DNA from: a virus
IMG/VR virus record: IMGVR_UViG_3300028840_002150
Span: 38,421-102,420 of that record
Length of the DNA stretch: 64,000 nt
Direction: 5' to 3' (one strand)
Shown: positions 41,076 through 49,382 of the stretch, piece by piece
Layout of the letters: each line of letters starts with the position of its first letter
Position numbering within the stretch: position 1 is the stretch's first letter
Translations under genes and position numbers: made by a program
The notes under the pieces: model-generated
What the model was told of the DNA's origin: nothing
Database searches by the model: none
Seen by the model: the letters and a program-made list of their open reading frames with translations, nothing else

Positions 41076-41942
41076 ATGCGCCACTACACCCATTTAGACG
41101 CTCAGCGATTTCGGCAGACACGGGGCGCGTATTGCCGCCATTCGTGGATGCTGCGCGATTTGGTGGGACTCTGGGGATTCGTCGAAGGCAGCGGTGGATA
41201 TGTCCGCGACTGGTCCGGCAAGGGCAACCACGGAACATGGGCGGGTAGCGGGTCGCATTGGGACACGGGGCAAAGAGGATCGGCGGGAGCGTTCGTTACC
41301 GCCAATTCCGATTACGTGCGTACAGACGCGTTGGGATTATTTTCTGGTTCGTTTTACGATGACCCGGCGTTTAGTGTCGGTGCCTGGATTCGCCCGAAGG
41401 ACACGATCAGAAACCCAATCGTTGCATCCTACTCGGACATTGAGTCTTCGTGGTGGTTTCGGGAATACCAGGGATACATCGACCTTGGATTATATACCAA
41501 TACTACCAATAGGATAGTACGCAGATACGATGCGTCCGTCCCACAAAACCAGTGGTCCTACGCTGTGGTCACGTACGACGGAAGCCGACAAGTTGATGGG
41601 ATCGAGATTTACGTGAACGGCGTACGGGGAAGTGTGTATGATGACTCATCCTCGCTTGGGACGTACATTGGAGTGTCTACTGACCACGACATAGCAATCG
41701 GCTCACTGTGGCCGTTGTTGTCTGCGTATAAACGATTTGCGACAATGGATATTGACGATGTTACGATAAGTCGGCGTGTTTGGTCCGCCAGTGACATTGC
41801 AAGATGGTACCAACTCGGACCCAAGGCATGGGCCGAACCTGCAAAGACGGTGGTGGGATTCGCGGGGGTGACGGCAGCGGGCGGGCCTTGGCCGTGGCAC
41901 ATGGACGCATTATCAGGCGGCTTACAAACACTCGGAGTTTGA
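41076..41942 (+). CDS. LamG/concanavalin-like lectin-domain virion protein, 288 aa
   Basis: Residues 28-245 have the LamG/concanavalin A-like jellyroll pattern: LVGLWGFVEGSGGYVRDWSG, then AFSVGAWIRP, QWSYAVVTYDGS, IEIYVNGV and IDDVTISRRVWS. Such domains bind glycans, so this is a candidate adhesin. It lies between connector-region genes rather than after the tape measure, so it could decorate the head or neck. Confidence 0.8.
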   Translation: MRHYTHLDAQRFRQTRGAYCRHSWMLRDLVGLWGFVEGSGGYVRDWSGKGNHGTWAGSGSHWDTGQRGSAGAFVTANSDYVRTDALGLFSGSFYDDPAFSVGAWIRPKDTIRNPIVASYSDIESSWWFREYQGYIDLGLYTNTTNRIVRRYDASVPQNQWSYAVVTYDGSRQVDGIEIYVNGVRGSVYDDSSSLGTYIGVSTDHDIAIGSLWPLLSAYKRFATMDIDDVTISRRVWSASDIARWYQLGPKAWAEPAKTVVGFAGVTAAGGPWPWHMDALSGGLQTLGV

Positions 41943-41945
41943 CGC

Positions 41946-44900
41946 ATGTTGATTAGCTATAAGCGCGGACAAGGAAGCGTCATTCTACGGGTGAAGATCC
42001 GAAATTCCAGCGTATCGACCGGAGCGGGGTTGACGGGGTTGGCCTACGATTCATCGGGGCTGATTATCTCCACGATTGCGGACAACGAAGACACGGCCAC
42101 GGCTTACACAGTTGCAGCGGGAAACGTCGAAACGATTGCAACGCTAGGAACGTATGCTGCGCCAACGGCGGGAAAATGCCGGTTCAAAGAAGTCGATTCC
42201 ACGAATCATCCCGGCGTGTACGAGGTTCAGCTTGCCGATGCACGCCTTGCGGTGTCTTCCGCGAAGTCGCTGCTTGTCACGATCAGCGGCGCGACCAATG
42301 CGGCGGAATGTGATGTGTTGGTGCCGCTTACCGATGTGGATATGTACGACGGAACACGCGGCGGAATGACGGCACTTCCGAACGCAGCAGCCGATGCGGC
42401 CGGTGGGCTGGCGGTCAGTGATGCGGGTGGTTTGGACCTGGATAACCGGATGCCGTCGTCGTCGGCCGTCACAAATCTCAATACGGTTTTCGATACCGAC
42501 TTCGCCACCAACTACAACACGACACGCGATGCGTGGGTGACGAACGCGCAGGACTTCGTGGGTACTACGGCAGCCGACCCGTTCAACGGTCAAGTTGTGG
42601 CCGCAAGCGTGACCGGAGCAATTGGAAGCGTTACGAATCTTACGGTACAGGCGGGAACAACGCTCGCAAGCGGGACGCATAATCCGCAAGGCGGCGATGC
42701 CCACTCCTATCTAACGACCAACCTGGGAGCACTCGGAGCCAATGCAACCGAGGCAGGCGGGGATGGGGACCATCTGACGGAAGCTGGTGGGACCGGAGAT
42801 CAGTTTACGGCGATTCCAGAAGTTGACGCTGACGTGGTTAAGATTAGCGGAGACGCAACGGCAGCCGATAATCTTGAGTCACAATACGACGGCACCGGAT
42901 TGACCGGCGACACGTACCCGAGCACACAAGCACAGGTCGGGGCAATCGGCGTTGCATCCGGGGCGGGGCTGTTGTTCGAGGCGGAAGCCGATAACACTGG
43001 TGGGGCCATCAAGAGCGTTTCGTTTACCGGCGTCCAAACATCCGGCACCTATGCGAGCACAGAAGCAGATGACGGAACCTATCACCAGATCGACGACACT
43101 GGCGATGCAATCGACATCGTTTATCAGTTTGACGTGGGCGGGATTCGCAAGGCGATTCAAGCGGTTTGGAAAGGGTACCTTGTCGGATCGAATGACATCA
43201 TCACCGTCCAAGCCTACGATTACGTTGGGTCCGATTGGGAGGACCGGCTGACGATTGCGGGCGTCGTCGGCGGCACGAACCAGACCGAAAACATCACGCT
43301 GTTGTCGAAACACACCGGGACAGGAGCGGACGCGGGGAAGGTGCTCTTGCGTTTCGTTTGCGCCGGGCAGAGCAACCCGACGCTTTACACTGATTCTCTG
43401 CTCACTGAGGCAACAATCGCAAACCAGAGCGTTGGATACGCGGACGGTGCAATCTGGGTTGACACGAACGAAAGCAACACCAATACGGAAATGTTCGTGG
43501 ACGGCACGGCGGATAACCCGGTGTCAACATGGGCGGCGGCACTCACGCTGTCGGCAAGCCTCGGGATCGAGCGGTTTCACATTGCTGGCGGATCGTCGAT
43601 CACGCTGACTGCCGATAGCAGCAATTACGACATTTACGGGCACGCTTACGACTTGGACCTGAACGGCCAGACAATCACGAACGCGAACATCGCAGGAGCA
43701 AGAGTAAGCGGAACCGGCGTGAACACGGGAACGGCTCCCGTGTTCGAATACTGCGGGATTGGTGCGGTGACGCTTGGCCCGTCGAGGCTCTACCAATGCG
43801 GGATCGGGCGGGCAAGCGGAGCGTTTGCTGCCGGATCTGCGGGGCAGTTCGTCATTATCGACTGCTTCTCATTTGTGCCCGGCTCTGGCACGCCGTCCCT
43901 CGATTTCAGCGGGACAGGATCGACGACCGGCATCAACATTCGCGGGTGGAAGGGCGGTACGAATATCACGCTCGACTCGGATTGCACGCTAAGTCTTGAA
44001 GTGCTCGCAGGCGGTGGGCAGACTGTGACGACAGGCGGGGCCAATGTCGAGATCCGCGGGCTGTGCCGGGCGGTGACGGTCACGGTAAGCGATTCCGAGA
44101 CGGTGCAGGTGATTGCGACAACCGGCCCGATAACGATTAACGACGACGGGGCGAGCACGGCGACGGTTAATCTATACGGCGTTGCTTCGGCGGTGACGGA
44201 CAACACGACCGGCAGCACCGTGAACGATTACACGGTGAAGCAAAGCGTGCAAACAGGCGACGCGTTCGCCATCGTCAACAGCGGCACATACGGCAATTCG
44301 GCCCTCAAGACGCTGATTGACGACGTGCCGACAACGGCGGAATTCGAGGCGAGGACGCTGGTTGCGGCTTCGTACTTCGATCCAGCGGCGGACAAGGTGT
44401 ATCTCGGCAACGGCGCTCATGGTGGGGCTGCTGCTGCTATTACGCTGTCCGACTACTCCGATTTTCGAGCGACGAGTGTAACGGTTTCCGATAAGACCGG
44501 ATTCAAGCTGGCGTCCGACGGATTGGACCTTGTGACCGCTTGGACGGCGGACATTACCGGAACCGTGAGCGGAAACAGCACGCATGATGCGGCGGCGGTT
44601 GTGACAGCGTTAGGAACTGGTTCCACCCTTACCGATTGTCTGACGGCTACCGGGTTTTCCACCCACAGTGCCGCCGATGTTGTGACCGCTTTGGGTACAG
44701 GATCGACACTGACGGATTGCCTGACGGCGACCGGGTTCAGTACGCATTCGGCGGCAGACGTTGTGACGGCGCTGGGTACTGGATCGACCCTTACCGACTG
44801 CCTTACCGCGACCGGATTCAGCACGCACTCGGCAGCAGATGTGGCGGCGCTGATTCTGGTCACCCCGGCCAACCTGCTCGACACCGACGCGAACGGGCAG

Positions 44901-45446
44901 GTCAAGTTGCAAAGCAACGCCATTACGGCGGGTGTGATTGCGACCGATGCCATTGGGGCTTCGGAAATCAGCGCGGCGGCGGTGACCAAAATTCAAGCCG
45001 GTTTAAGCACTCATGCCGCCGCGGATGTTGTGACCGCGCTGGGCACCGGCTCCACGCTCACAGACTGCCTGACAGCCAGCGGATTTTCCACGCATTCGGC
45101 CGCCGACGTGGTAACCGCCCTCGGAACCGGATCGACGCTCACCGCCTGTGCGACCGCTACCGGCTTTAGTACCCATAGCGCGGCGGATGTCGTGACGGCG
45201 CTGGGCACGGGGAGTAGCTTGACGGATTTGGTCGCTCCAACCGTTGCCGAAATCCGCACGGAAATGGACGACAACAGCACCATTTCCAAGCTGCTTCAGG
45301 CGGACGTGGATGCAACCAGCCTGACGCAAGTGATCTACTACGAGAAGGGCACGTCCACCGTCCTGCTAACGCAAAACCTGTTCGACGAAAACGGGGACGC
45401 CATCGCCGCCACGACCACCGTGGTTGCCAAGAAAACGGGGGTTTAG
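41946..45446 (+). CDS. Long repeat-containing fibre protein, 1166 aa
   Basis: The N-terminal 160 residues are a domain with CRFKEVDSTNHPGVYEVQLA and GGMTALPNAAADAAGGL that occurs in other phage virion proteins. Residues 350-880 look beta-rich, including likely beta-helix turns (TITNANIAGARVSG). Residues 885-1095 hold five complete copies and one partial copy of a 27-aa unit (VVTALGTGSTLTDCLTATGF plus seven more residues). Cysteines are rare except one per repeat. Probably a long fibre or whisker. Confidence 0.75.
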   Translation: MLISYKRGQGSVILRVKIRNSSVSTGAGLTGLAYDSSGLIISTIADNEDTATAYTVAAGNVETIATLGTYAAPTAGKCRFKEVDSTNHPGVYEVQLADARLAVSSAKSLLVTISGATNAAECDVLVPLTDVDMYDGTRGGMTALPNAAADAAGGLAVSDAGGLDLDNRMPSSSAVTNLNTVFDTDFATNYNTTRDAWVTNAQDFVGTTAADPFNGQVVAASVTGAIGSVTNLTVQAGTTLASGTHNPQGGDAHSYLTTNLGALGANATEAGGDGDHLTEAGGTGDQFTAIPEVDADVVKISGDATAADNLESQYDGTGLTGDTYPSTQAQVGAIGVASGAGLLFEAEADNTGGAIKSVSFTGVQTSGTYASTEADDGTYHQIDDTGDAIDIVYQFDVGGIRKAIQAVWKGYLVGSNDIITVQAYDYVGSDWEDRLTIAGVVGGTNQTENITLLSKHTGTGADAGKVLLRFVCAGQSNPTLYTDSLLTEATIANQSVGYADGAIWVDTNESNTNTEMFVDGTADNPVSTWAAALTLSASLGIERFHIAGGSSITLTADSSNYDIYGHAYDLDLNGQTITNANIAGARVSGTGVNTGTAPVFEYCGIGAVTLGPSRLYQCGIGRASGAFAAGSAGQFVIIDCFSFVPGSGTPSLDFSGTGSTTGINIRGWKGGTNITLDSDCTLSLEVLAGGGQTVTTGGANVEIRGLCRAVTVTVSDSETVQVIATTGPITINDDGASTATVNLYGVASAVTDNTTGSTVNDYTVKQSVQTGDAFAIVNSGTYGNSALKTLIDDVPTTAEFEARTLVAASYFDPAADKVYLGNGAHGGAAAAITLSDYSDFRATSVTVSDKTGFKLASDGLDLVTAWTADITGTVSGNSTHDAAAVVTALGTGSTLTDCLTATGFSTHSAADVVTALGTGSTLTDCLTATGFSTHSAADVVTALGTGSTLTDCLTATGFSTHSAADVAALILVTPANLLDTDANGQVKLQSNAITAGVIATDAIGASEISAAAVTKIQAGLSTHAAADVVTALGTGSTLTDCLTASGFSTHSAADVVTALGTGSTLTACATATGFSTHSAADVVTALGTGSSLTDLVAPTVAEIRTEMDDNSTISKLLQADVDATSLTQVIYYEKGTSTVLLTQNLFDENGDAIAATTTVVAKKTGV
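44598..45230 (+). repeat. 81-bp coding repeats, 3 + 3 copies
   Basis: Units begin at 44598, 44679, 44760, then 45027, 45108 and a partial one at 45189. The protein is almost identical between units while many third codon positions differ. Confidence 0.85.
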
Positions 45447-45449
45447 CCG

Positions 45450-46109
45450 ATGTTGTTTCCCCCGGTCCTCCGCACGTTCGGCCCGGTGTCCGTCGAAGAA
45501 CAGGACATCGACACGCCCACGCTCACGGCGTCGGACAATGGGGACGGAACGGGGATTACGTTTACCGTCAGCGGGGCATCTACTGGAACCACGAACACGA
45601 TCTACGTCAGCAGCCGCTCCGCCGGCGATTGGACCACGGCCGGAGCAATCGCCGCCAACGGTTCGCTGGATGTGGACCTGGACGTGGGCAGCTACGTAGC
45701 CGCGGTTGTCAGCTCAAAGGGCGGCTATTCCGTTGTTGGCGTGCTGATTGCGATTACCGCCACAAGCTCCTACGAGCGGGACGATTACTACACCCTGTAC
45801 GCCGATGATTGGCAGTCCATCGACGGAGTGGAACCGGCCACGCTGCAGGATGTTTCGGGCACGGAACTGGCCGCCGACATGCGGGTCAAAATCATCCGCA
45901 AAAACATGGCGGAATCCAAGGGCGGATACGACACGGGACTGGAAGAGGAAACCGCCACGGCCAAGCTGTTCCGGGCCACCATGAACGCACAGACGCCGGA
46001 CAAAGGCTACAAGATCGTCACCGCCATTGAAACCTGGGTCATTATTTCTCCGTGCCGACTGGAGCGATGGCGCACCTGCTGGCACTGCGAGGTCAAACTA
46101 GAGCGATGA
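45450..46109 (+). CDS. Probable head-tail connector with Ig-like N-domain, 219 aa
   Basis: Residues 20-100 form an Ig/fibronectin-like beta sandwich (LTASDNGDGTGITFTVSGAS, VGSYVAAVVSS). The second half (105-219) starts YERDDYYTLYADDWQSID and is the likely connector part by position before tail completion and tube genes. Its N-domain resembles that of the protein at 46754. Confidence 0.6.
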   Translation: MLFPPVLRTFGPVSVEEQDIDTPTLTASDNGDGTGITFTVSGASTGTTNTIYVSSRSAGDWTTAGAIAANGSLDVDLDVGSYVAAVVSSKGGYSVVGVLIAITATSSYERDDYYTLYADDWQSIDGVEPATLQDVSGTELAADMRVKIIRKNMAESKGGYDTGLEEETATAKLFRATMNAQTPDKGYKIVTAIETWVIISPCRLERWRTCWHCEVKLER

Positions 46110-46324
46110 ACCTGAACAACACCCTCAAAGCCGCCTTGGCCCGAGGGGACAAGATCGAACTGATCGGGCAGCGCAATGGAGACGGTTTGCTGTTCTCCTG
46201 GATGTTGCGATACACGGTCGATGAGGTAACCACGGTCCGCTCCGGCAAAACACCGGTCGAGGCGGTGGAGAAAACCCTGATGGAAGCCAGCGGTGACCCC
46301 GGAAGAAGTGGCTGGACAGATTGA
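46106..46324 (+). CDS. Hypothetical connector-region protein, 72 aa
   Basis: ATGA overlap with the preceding gene. Helix, then strands (ELIGQRNGDGLLFSWMLRY). No family recognised. Overlaps the next gene by 32 bp. Confidence 0.65.
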   Translation: MNLNNTLKAALARGDKIELIGQRNGDGLLFSWMLRYTVDEVTTVRSGKTPVEAVEKTLMEASGDPGRSGWTD

Positions 46325-46757
46325 GCAGGCCATCGAGGCACCGGAACGCGGACCCATGGGGGAAGCCCTACTGGAAGCCGCGCCGGCGTTTTGCGATGCG
46401 ATTGAGCGGAACTTTGCCGCGGCCGTCGATGAAGGCGGGATGCCCTGGCCCGCCCACGCTCCGCTTACCGTCGCCTTGTACGGTCCTCACCCGCTGCTGA
46501 TTCTATCGGGAAAGATGCTGGCCGCCGCCACCGAAAAAGCCGCGCCCGGACATGTCGAACGGTTAGCCGATGACGGCCGAACCCTGGAAATGGGAATCGA
46601 CGGCGGCGTGATTGACTACGCCTGGCAGCACCAGCGGGGAACGGAGCGGATACCCCGCCGACAGTTCATTTACGTCGATGACCGCGGCCAAGAGGAAATC
46701 GCGGAAGACCTGATTTCGCCGCTGACGATGCAACTATTCGGGGAGCCCGGAAAATGA
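46293..46757 (+). CDS. Tail completion-like protein, 154 aa
   Basis: GTG start inside the preceding gene. An N-terminal helix, then PWPAHAPLTVALYGPHPLLI and a terminal ERIPRRQFIYVDD segment, which recalls phage virion morphogenesis / tail completion proteins with their RxPxRxF motif. The assignment is tentative. An ATG at 46356 is an alternative start. Confidence 0.6.
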   Translation: MTPEEVAGQIEQAIEAPERGPMGEALLEAAPAFCDAIERNFAAAVDEGGMPWPAHAPLTVALYGPHPLLILSGKMLAAATEKAAPGHVERLADDGRTLEMGIDGGVIDYAWQHQRGTERIPRRQFIYVDDRGQEEIAEDLISPLTMQLFGEPGK

Positions 46758-47491
46758 CCATCAAGCTGCCCCGCCTGTGCGTGGCCGATCAATTCGACGG
46801 GTCTACCGCTACGGCTACCATCCTGGGAAGCACAGGCGCGACGAACCTCGTCTACACCACCACCTTCGGCGTTGCTGTGGCGGATTACGACTGGACCCTA
46901 TCGGCCACGATCAGCGGCAATTCCAGCGGCACGATTACCCTGTCGGCCGGCAGCTACCTTGCCTACGTCAAAGCAACCTTGGGCGCCGAGGTGGCATGTT
47001 CCCCGCCCGTGGCGTTTGAGATTACGGACGGCTCGGACGTGTCGGACATCCCGCACTACGAAGCCTGCCAGGGAATTCAGCAGGCGGTCCAGGGTTTGGG
47101 CTTGCCAAACTTGGCCAGCGACCGGGTGGTCATTCAGAAGCTACCCTATCGCGCGGTCAAGGCCATCGGGGATTCCGGGGTCATCATCACGCCGGTGACC
47201 GGCAGCCGCCAGCCCCGCGATCAGGCCCGCGATCTGGTCACCTACCGAGTACAAATCACGTATTTCCGCGCGTCCAACCAGCACTTGGACCGCAACATCC
47301 GCGAGGACCTGAAGTGGAAGGAAGCGGTGGAAAACTACTTGTCTGAAGCCCCTCCCGCTGGACTAAGTAGCTTTCATCGCGTAGAGATCCTTCCCGGTCC
47401 CGTTGTCATTCCTGCGGCTTTCGAAAGCCACTACGACGTGGGCGCCACTGTGGCGGCCTGCCACGCATACCGCACCCGAGCTAACGATTGA
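46754..47491 (+). CDS. Probable tail terminator with Ig-like N-domain, 245 aa
   Basis: Residues 10-92 are an Ig-like module similar to that of 45450-46109 (GTITLSAGSYLAYVKATLG). Residues 95-245 resemble tail terminator/minor tail folds, with DLVTYRVQITYFRASNQHLD and a late strand. The position immediately before the tail tube is the usual place for a terminator. Confidence 0.6.
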   Translation: MTIKLPRLCVADQFDGSTATATILGSTGATNLVYTTTFGVAVADYDWTLSATISGNSSGTITLSAGSYLAYVKATLGAEVACSPPVAFEITDGSDVSDIPHYEACQGIQQAVQGLGLPNLASDRVVIQKLPYRAVKAIGDSGVIITPVTGSRQPRDQARDLVTYRVQITYFRASNQHLDRNIREDLKWKEAVENYLSEAPPAGLSSFHRVEILPGPVVIPAAFESHYDVGATVAACHAYRTRAND

Positions 47492-47518
47492 AATTCAGAC
47501 CGCCAAGGAGAATAGAGA

Positions 47519-48421
47519 ATGGCCGCTGACACTGCCAGTATGGGTTACGACGTACAATTTGGCGTTTCCGCAATCGCGTCCGATACGGTGACCAAGCGGC
47601 TGCTGCCGGAAAGTCTGGACATCAAAAAGCGGCCTACGCATTTCCACGCGGAAGGATTTAAGGGCCAGCTCGCGCACCGCTCCGAGGACACCGCGGAAAG
47701 CACCTACACGGTCAGCGGTTCCATGACCATCGTTCCGCGCGTAGACGATTTGGAAATCCTGCTGCTGGCGATTTTCGGCGGCACGTTCGCTGGCAACGTA
47801 CTCGAGCCGGATGTCATCACCGACTACTTCAAGGCCGCGCTGGACCGCGAGGTCAAGGTGTTCAACTACACCGGCATGCGGGTTTCGCAGGCAACGTTTA
47901 CCAGCTCCGCCGGCCAGCCCCTGCGGATGCAATTGCAACTTGAGGGGAAAGACTTGACCCTCGGTGATGCGGATTCATTCCCCGACCTGTCCTACTCCGT
48001 GCTGACGCCGATCATGCACCACCAGGCCACGATGTACTTCGATGGCACTGCACGAAACTTCAACAACCTGAACATCACGGTCAACAATCAACTGGTGATG
48101 GACCGATTCTTCAACACGCAATCGCGCACGGAAATCCCGCAAGGGGACCGCACGATTCAGGTGTCCTTCGATACGCCGTTCACCACGTCGGAACTGGACA
48201 TTTACCAGTTAGCCCTGGCGGGCGTTTCGTCCAACATCCTTTACACGGTCGGCTCCTACAGCCTGCTGTTCGAGTTCCCGCTTTTGCAGGGACCGATGGA
48301 AGATCCGGACACCCCGAGCCCGGTCCAGGAAATCCCCCTGCGGACCACGCTCAACGCCCGTACTGTGGACGGCTACGCCGGCACGGACCAAGAGGTCAAG
48401 ATCACCCTCGTGGATAGCTGA
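47519..48421 (+). CDS. Major tail tube protein, 300 aa
   Basis: Matches phage tail tube proteins of the 300-residue type: an N-terminal MGYDVQFGVSAIAS, YTVSGSMTIVPRVDDLEILL in the centre and a C-terminal TLNARTVDGYAGTDQEVKIT strand pair. These polymerise into the inner tube of long-tailed phages. Position between terminator-like and chaperone genes agrees. AAGGAGAA precedes the ATG. Confidence 0.82.
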   Translation: MAADTASMGYDVQFGVSAIASDTVTKRLLPESLDIKKRPTHFHAEGFKGQLAHRSEDTAESTYTVSGSMTIVPRVDDLEILLLAIFGGTFAGNVLEPDVITDYFKAALDREVKVFNYTGMRVSQATFTSSAGQPLRMQLQLEGKDLTLGDADSFPDLSYSVLTPIMHHQATMYFDGTARNFNNLNITVNNQLVMDRFFNTQSRTEIPQGDRTIQVSFDTPFTTSELDIYQLALAGVSSNILYTVGSYSLLFEFPLLQGPMEDPDTPSPVQEIPLRTTLNARTVDGYAGTDQEVKITLVDS

Positions 48422-48470
48422 TACTAAGCCAAATAGCGAATCGTGACATCCCGACGAATCGCCGGAAAGA

Positions 48471-48980
48471 ATGTCTATGCCCAAAAACACCGCCTACCAC
48501 GCCGGCAGGCTGGGCTACGTGCCCGAGTCGCAGGGTGTCATCTTCAACGGATATTTCGAATCCGTCGAAGGATGCTATCCTGCTGTCCGCTTTACCTATC
48601 GGCCCTGCACGCAGGTCGAGCGAGTCCGTCTGCTTGCCTCGCTGGAAACCTTGCGCCAGCACAAGCAGGAGGAAAAAATCGCCGAAATCCTGGCTACCCA
48701 AATCAAGTCGTGGGATCTGGAAAAGGCGCCGGACAAGCCCGAGGACAAGTTCGCGCCGCTGCCCGTCACCGCCGTAAGCGCGGCGCGGCTCGTGCAGCCG
48801 CTTTACCGCCGCTTCGCCGGCCTGATCGTGTACGGCTCCGATGTCAGCGACCCCGATCCAGATTGGAAAAAGGAAGACGCGGATGAAGCCGACGAGGCCG
48901 ACGTTAAGGCGATCTTGACCGGAACCGCGCCGGTGGATGCAGCGGTCGAGGTGCGGGAGGGAAACTCCGCCGCGGGCTGA
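48471..48980 (+). CDS. Tail assembly chaperone-like protein, 169 aa
   Basis: Located between tube and tape measure, where G-type tail chaperones lie. Helical with an acidic C-terminus (KEDADEADEADVKAIL). The next gene starts on its stop codon (TGATG) rather than by a frameshift, so reinitiation may replace the usual G/GT slippage. Confidence 0.65.
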   Translation: MSMPKNTAYHAGRLGYVPESQGVIFNGYFESVEGCYPAVRFTYRPCTQVERVRLLASLETLRQHKQEEKIAEILATQIKSWDLEKAPDKPEDKFAPLPVTAVSAARLVQPLYRRFAGLIVYGSDVSDPDPDWKKEDADEADEADVKAILTGTAPVDAAVEVREGNSAAG

Positions 48981-49381
48981 TGCTCCAGGTGTACCACCCG
49001 GAGGTCGCCCGCGTTTCGTGCGAGCAGTGCAAGCGGTGGGTCTACGATAAAGACTGGAAGCCCACCATGCTGGTCATGGGGCCCGGCAAGCGGGAGCCCA
49101 TGGCACGACCGGGACCGCCGCCATGCGACCTTGGAACCGAGTGCCCGAAACAGCATCACAGCAAGGAGCACCGGTTCCGCCTTCATTCGGCCAATGCGGC
49201 TCTGGTCGATTTCTTTTTTCGCCAACGCGCAACGGGGTGGGCGCTCTGCCCGCCCCTGGATGCCCTGACGCAACGCTTGATTTCGACAATCCACGAAATC
49301 GTAGTGCAGGCGGACCGCCAATCCACTGCCGATTCCGTGGCTGTTCGGTTGTCGCAAATTCTGCCCCGGAGAACCCTCTGA
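48980..49381 (+). CDS. Second tail assembly protein with zinc site, 133 aa
   Basis: VSCEQCKRWVYDKDW (about residues 12-26) plus a later C/H cluster (CDLGTECPKQHHSKEHRF) suggest zinc binding. It occupies the position of GT/T-type chaperones. Stop/start overlap upstream; one bp before the tape measure. Confidence 0.62.
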   Translation: MLQVYHPEVARVSCEQCKRWVYDKDWKPTMLVMGPGKREPMARPGPPPCDLGTECPKQHHSKEHRFRLHSANAALVDFFFRQRATGWALCPPLDALTQRLISTIHEIVVQADRQSTADSVAVRLSQILPRRTL

Positions 49382-49382
49382 G

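Noticed and set aside
44598-45230. Repeat array considered as CRISPR
   Set aside because: Units are 81 bp, contiguous, in frame and translated; no spacers and no cas genes.
48900-49010. Programmed frameshift for the tail chaperone pair
   Set aside because: No slippery heptamer seen near the junction; the TGATG stop-start overlap is sufficient explanation.
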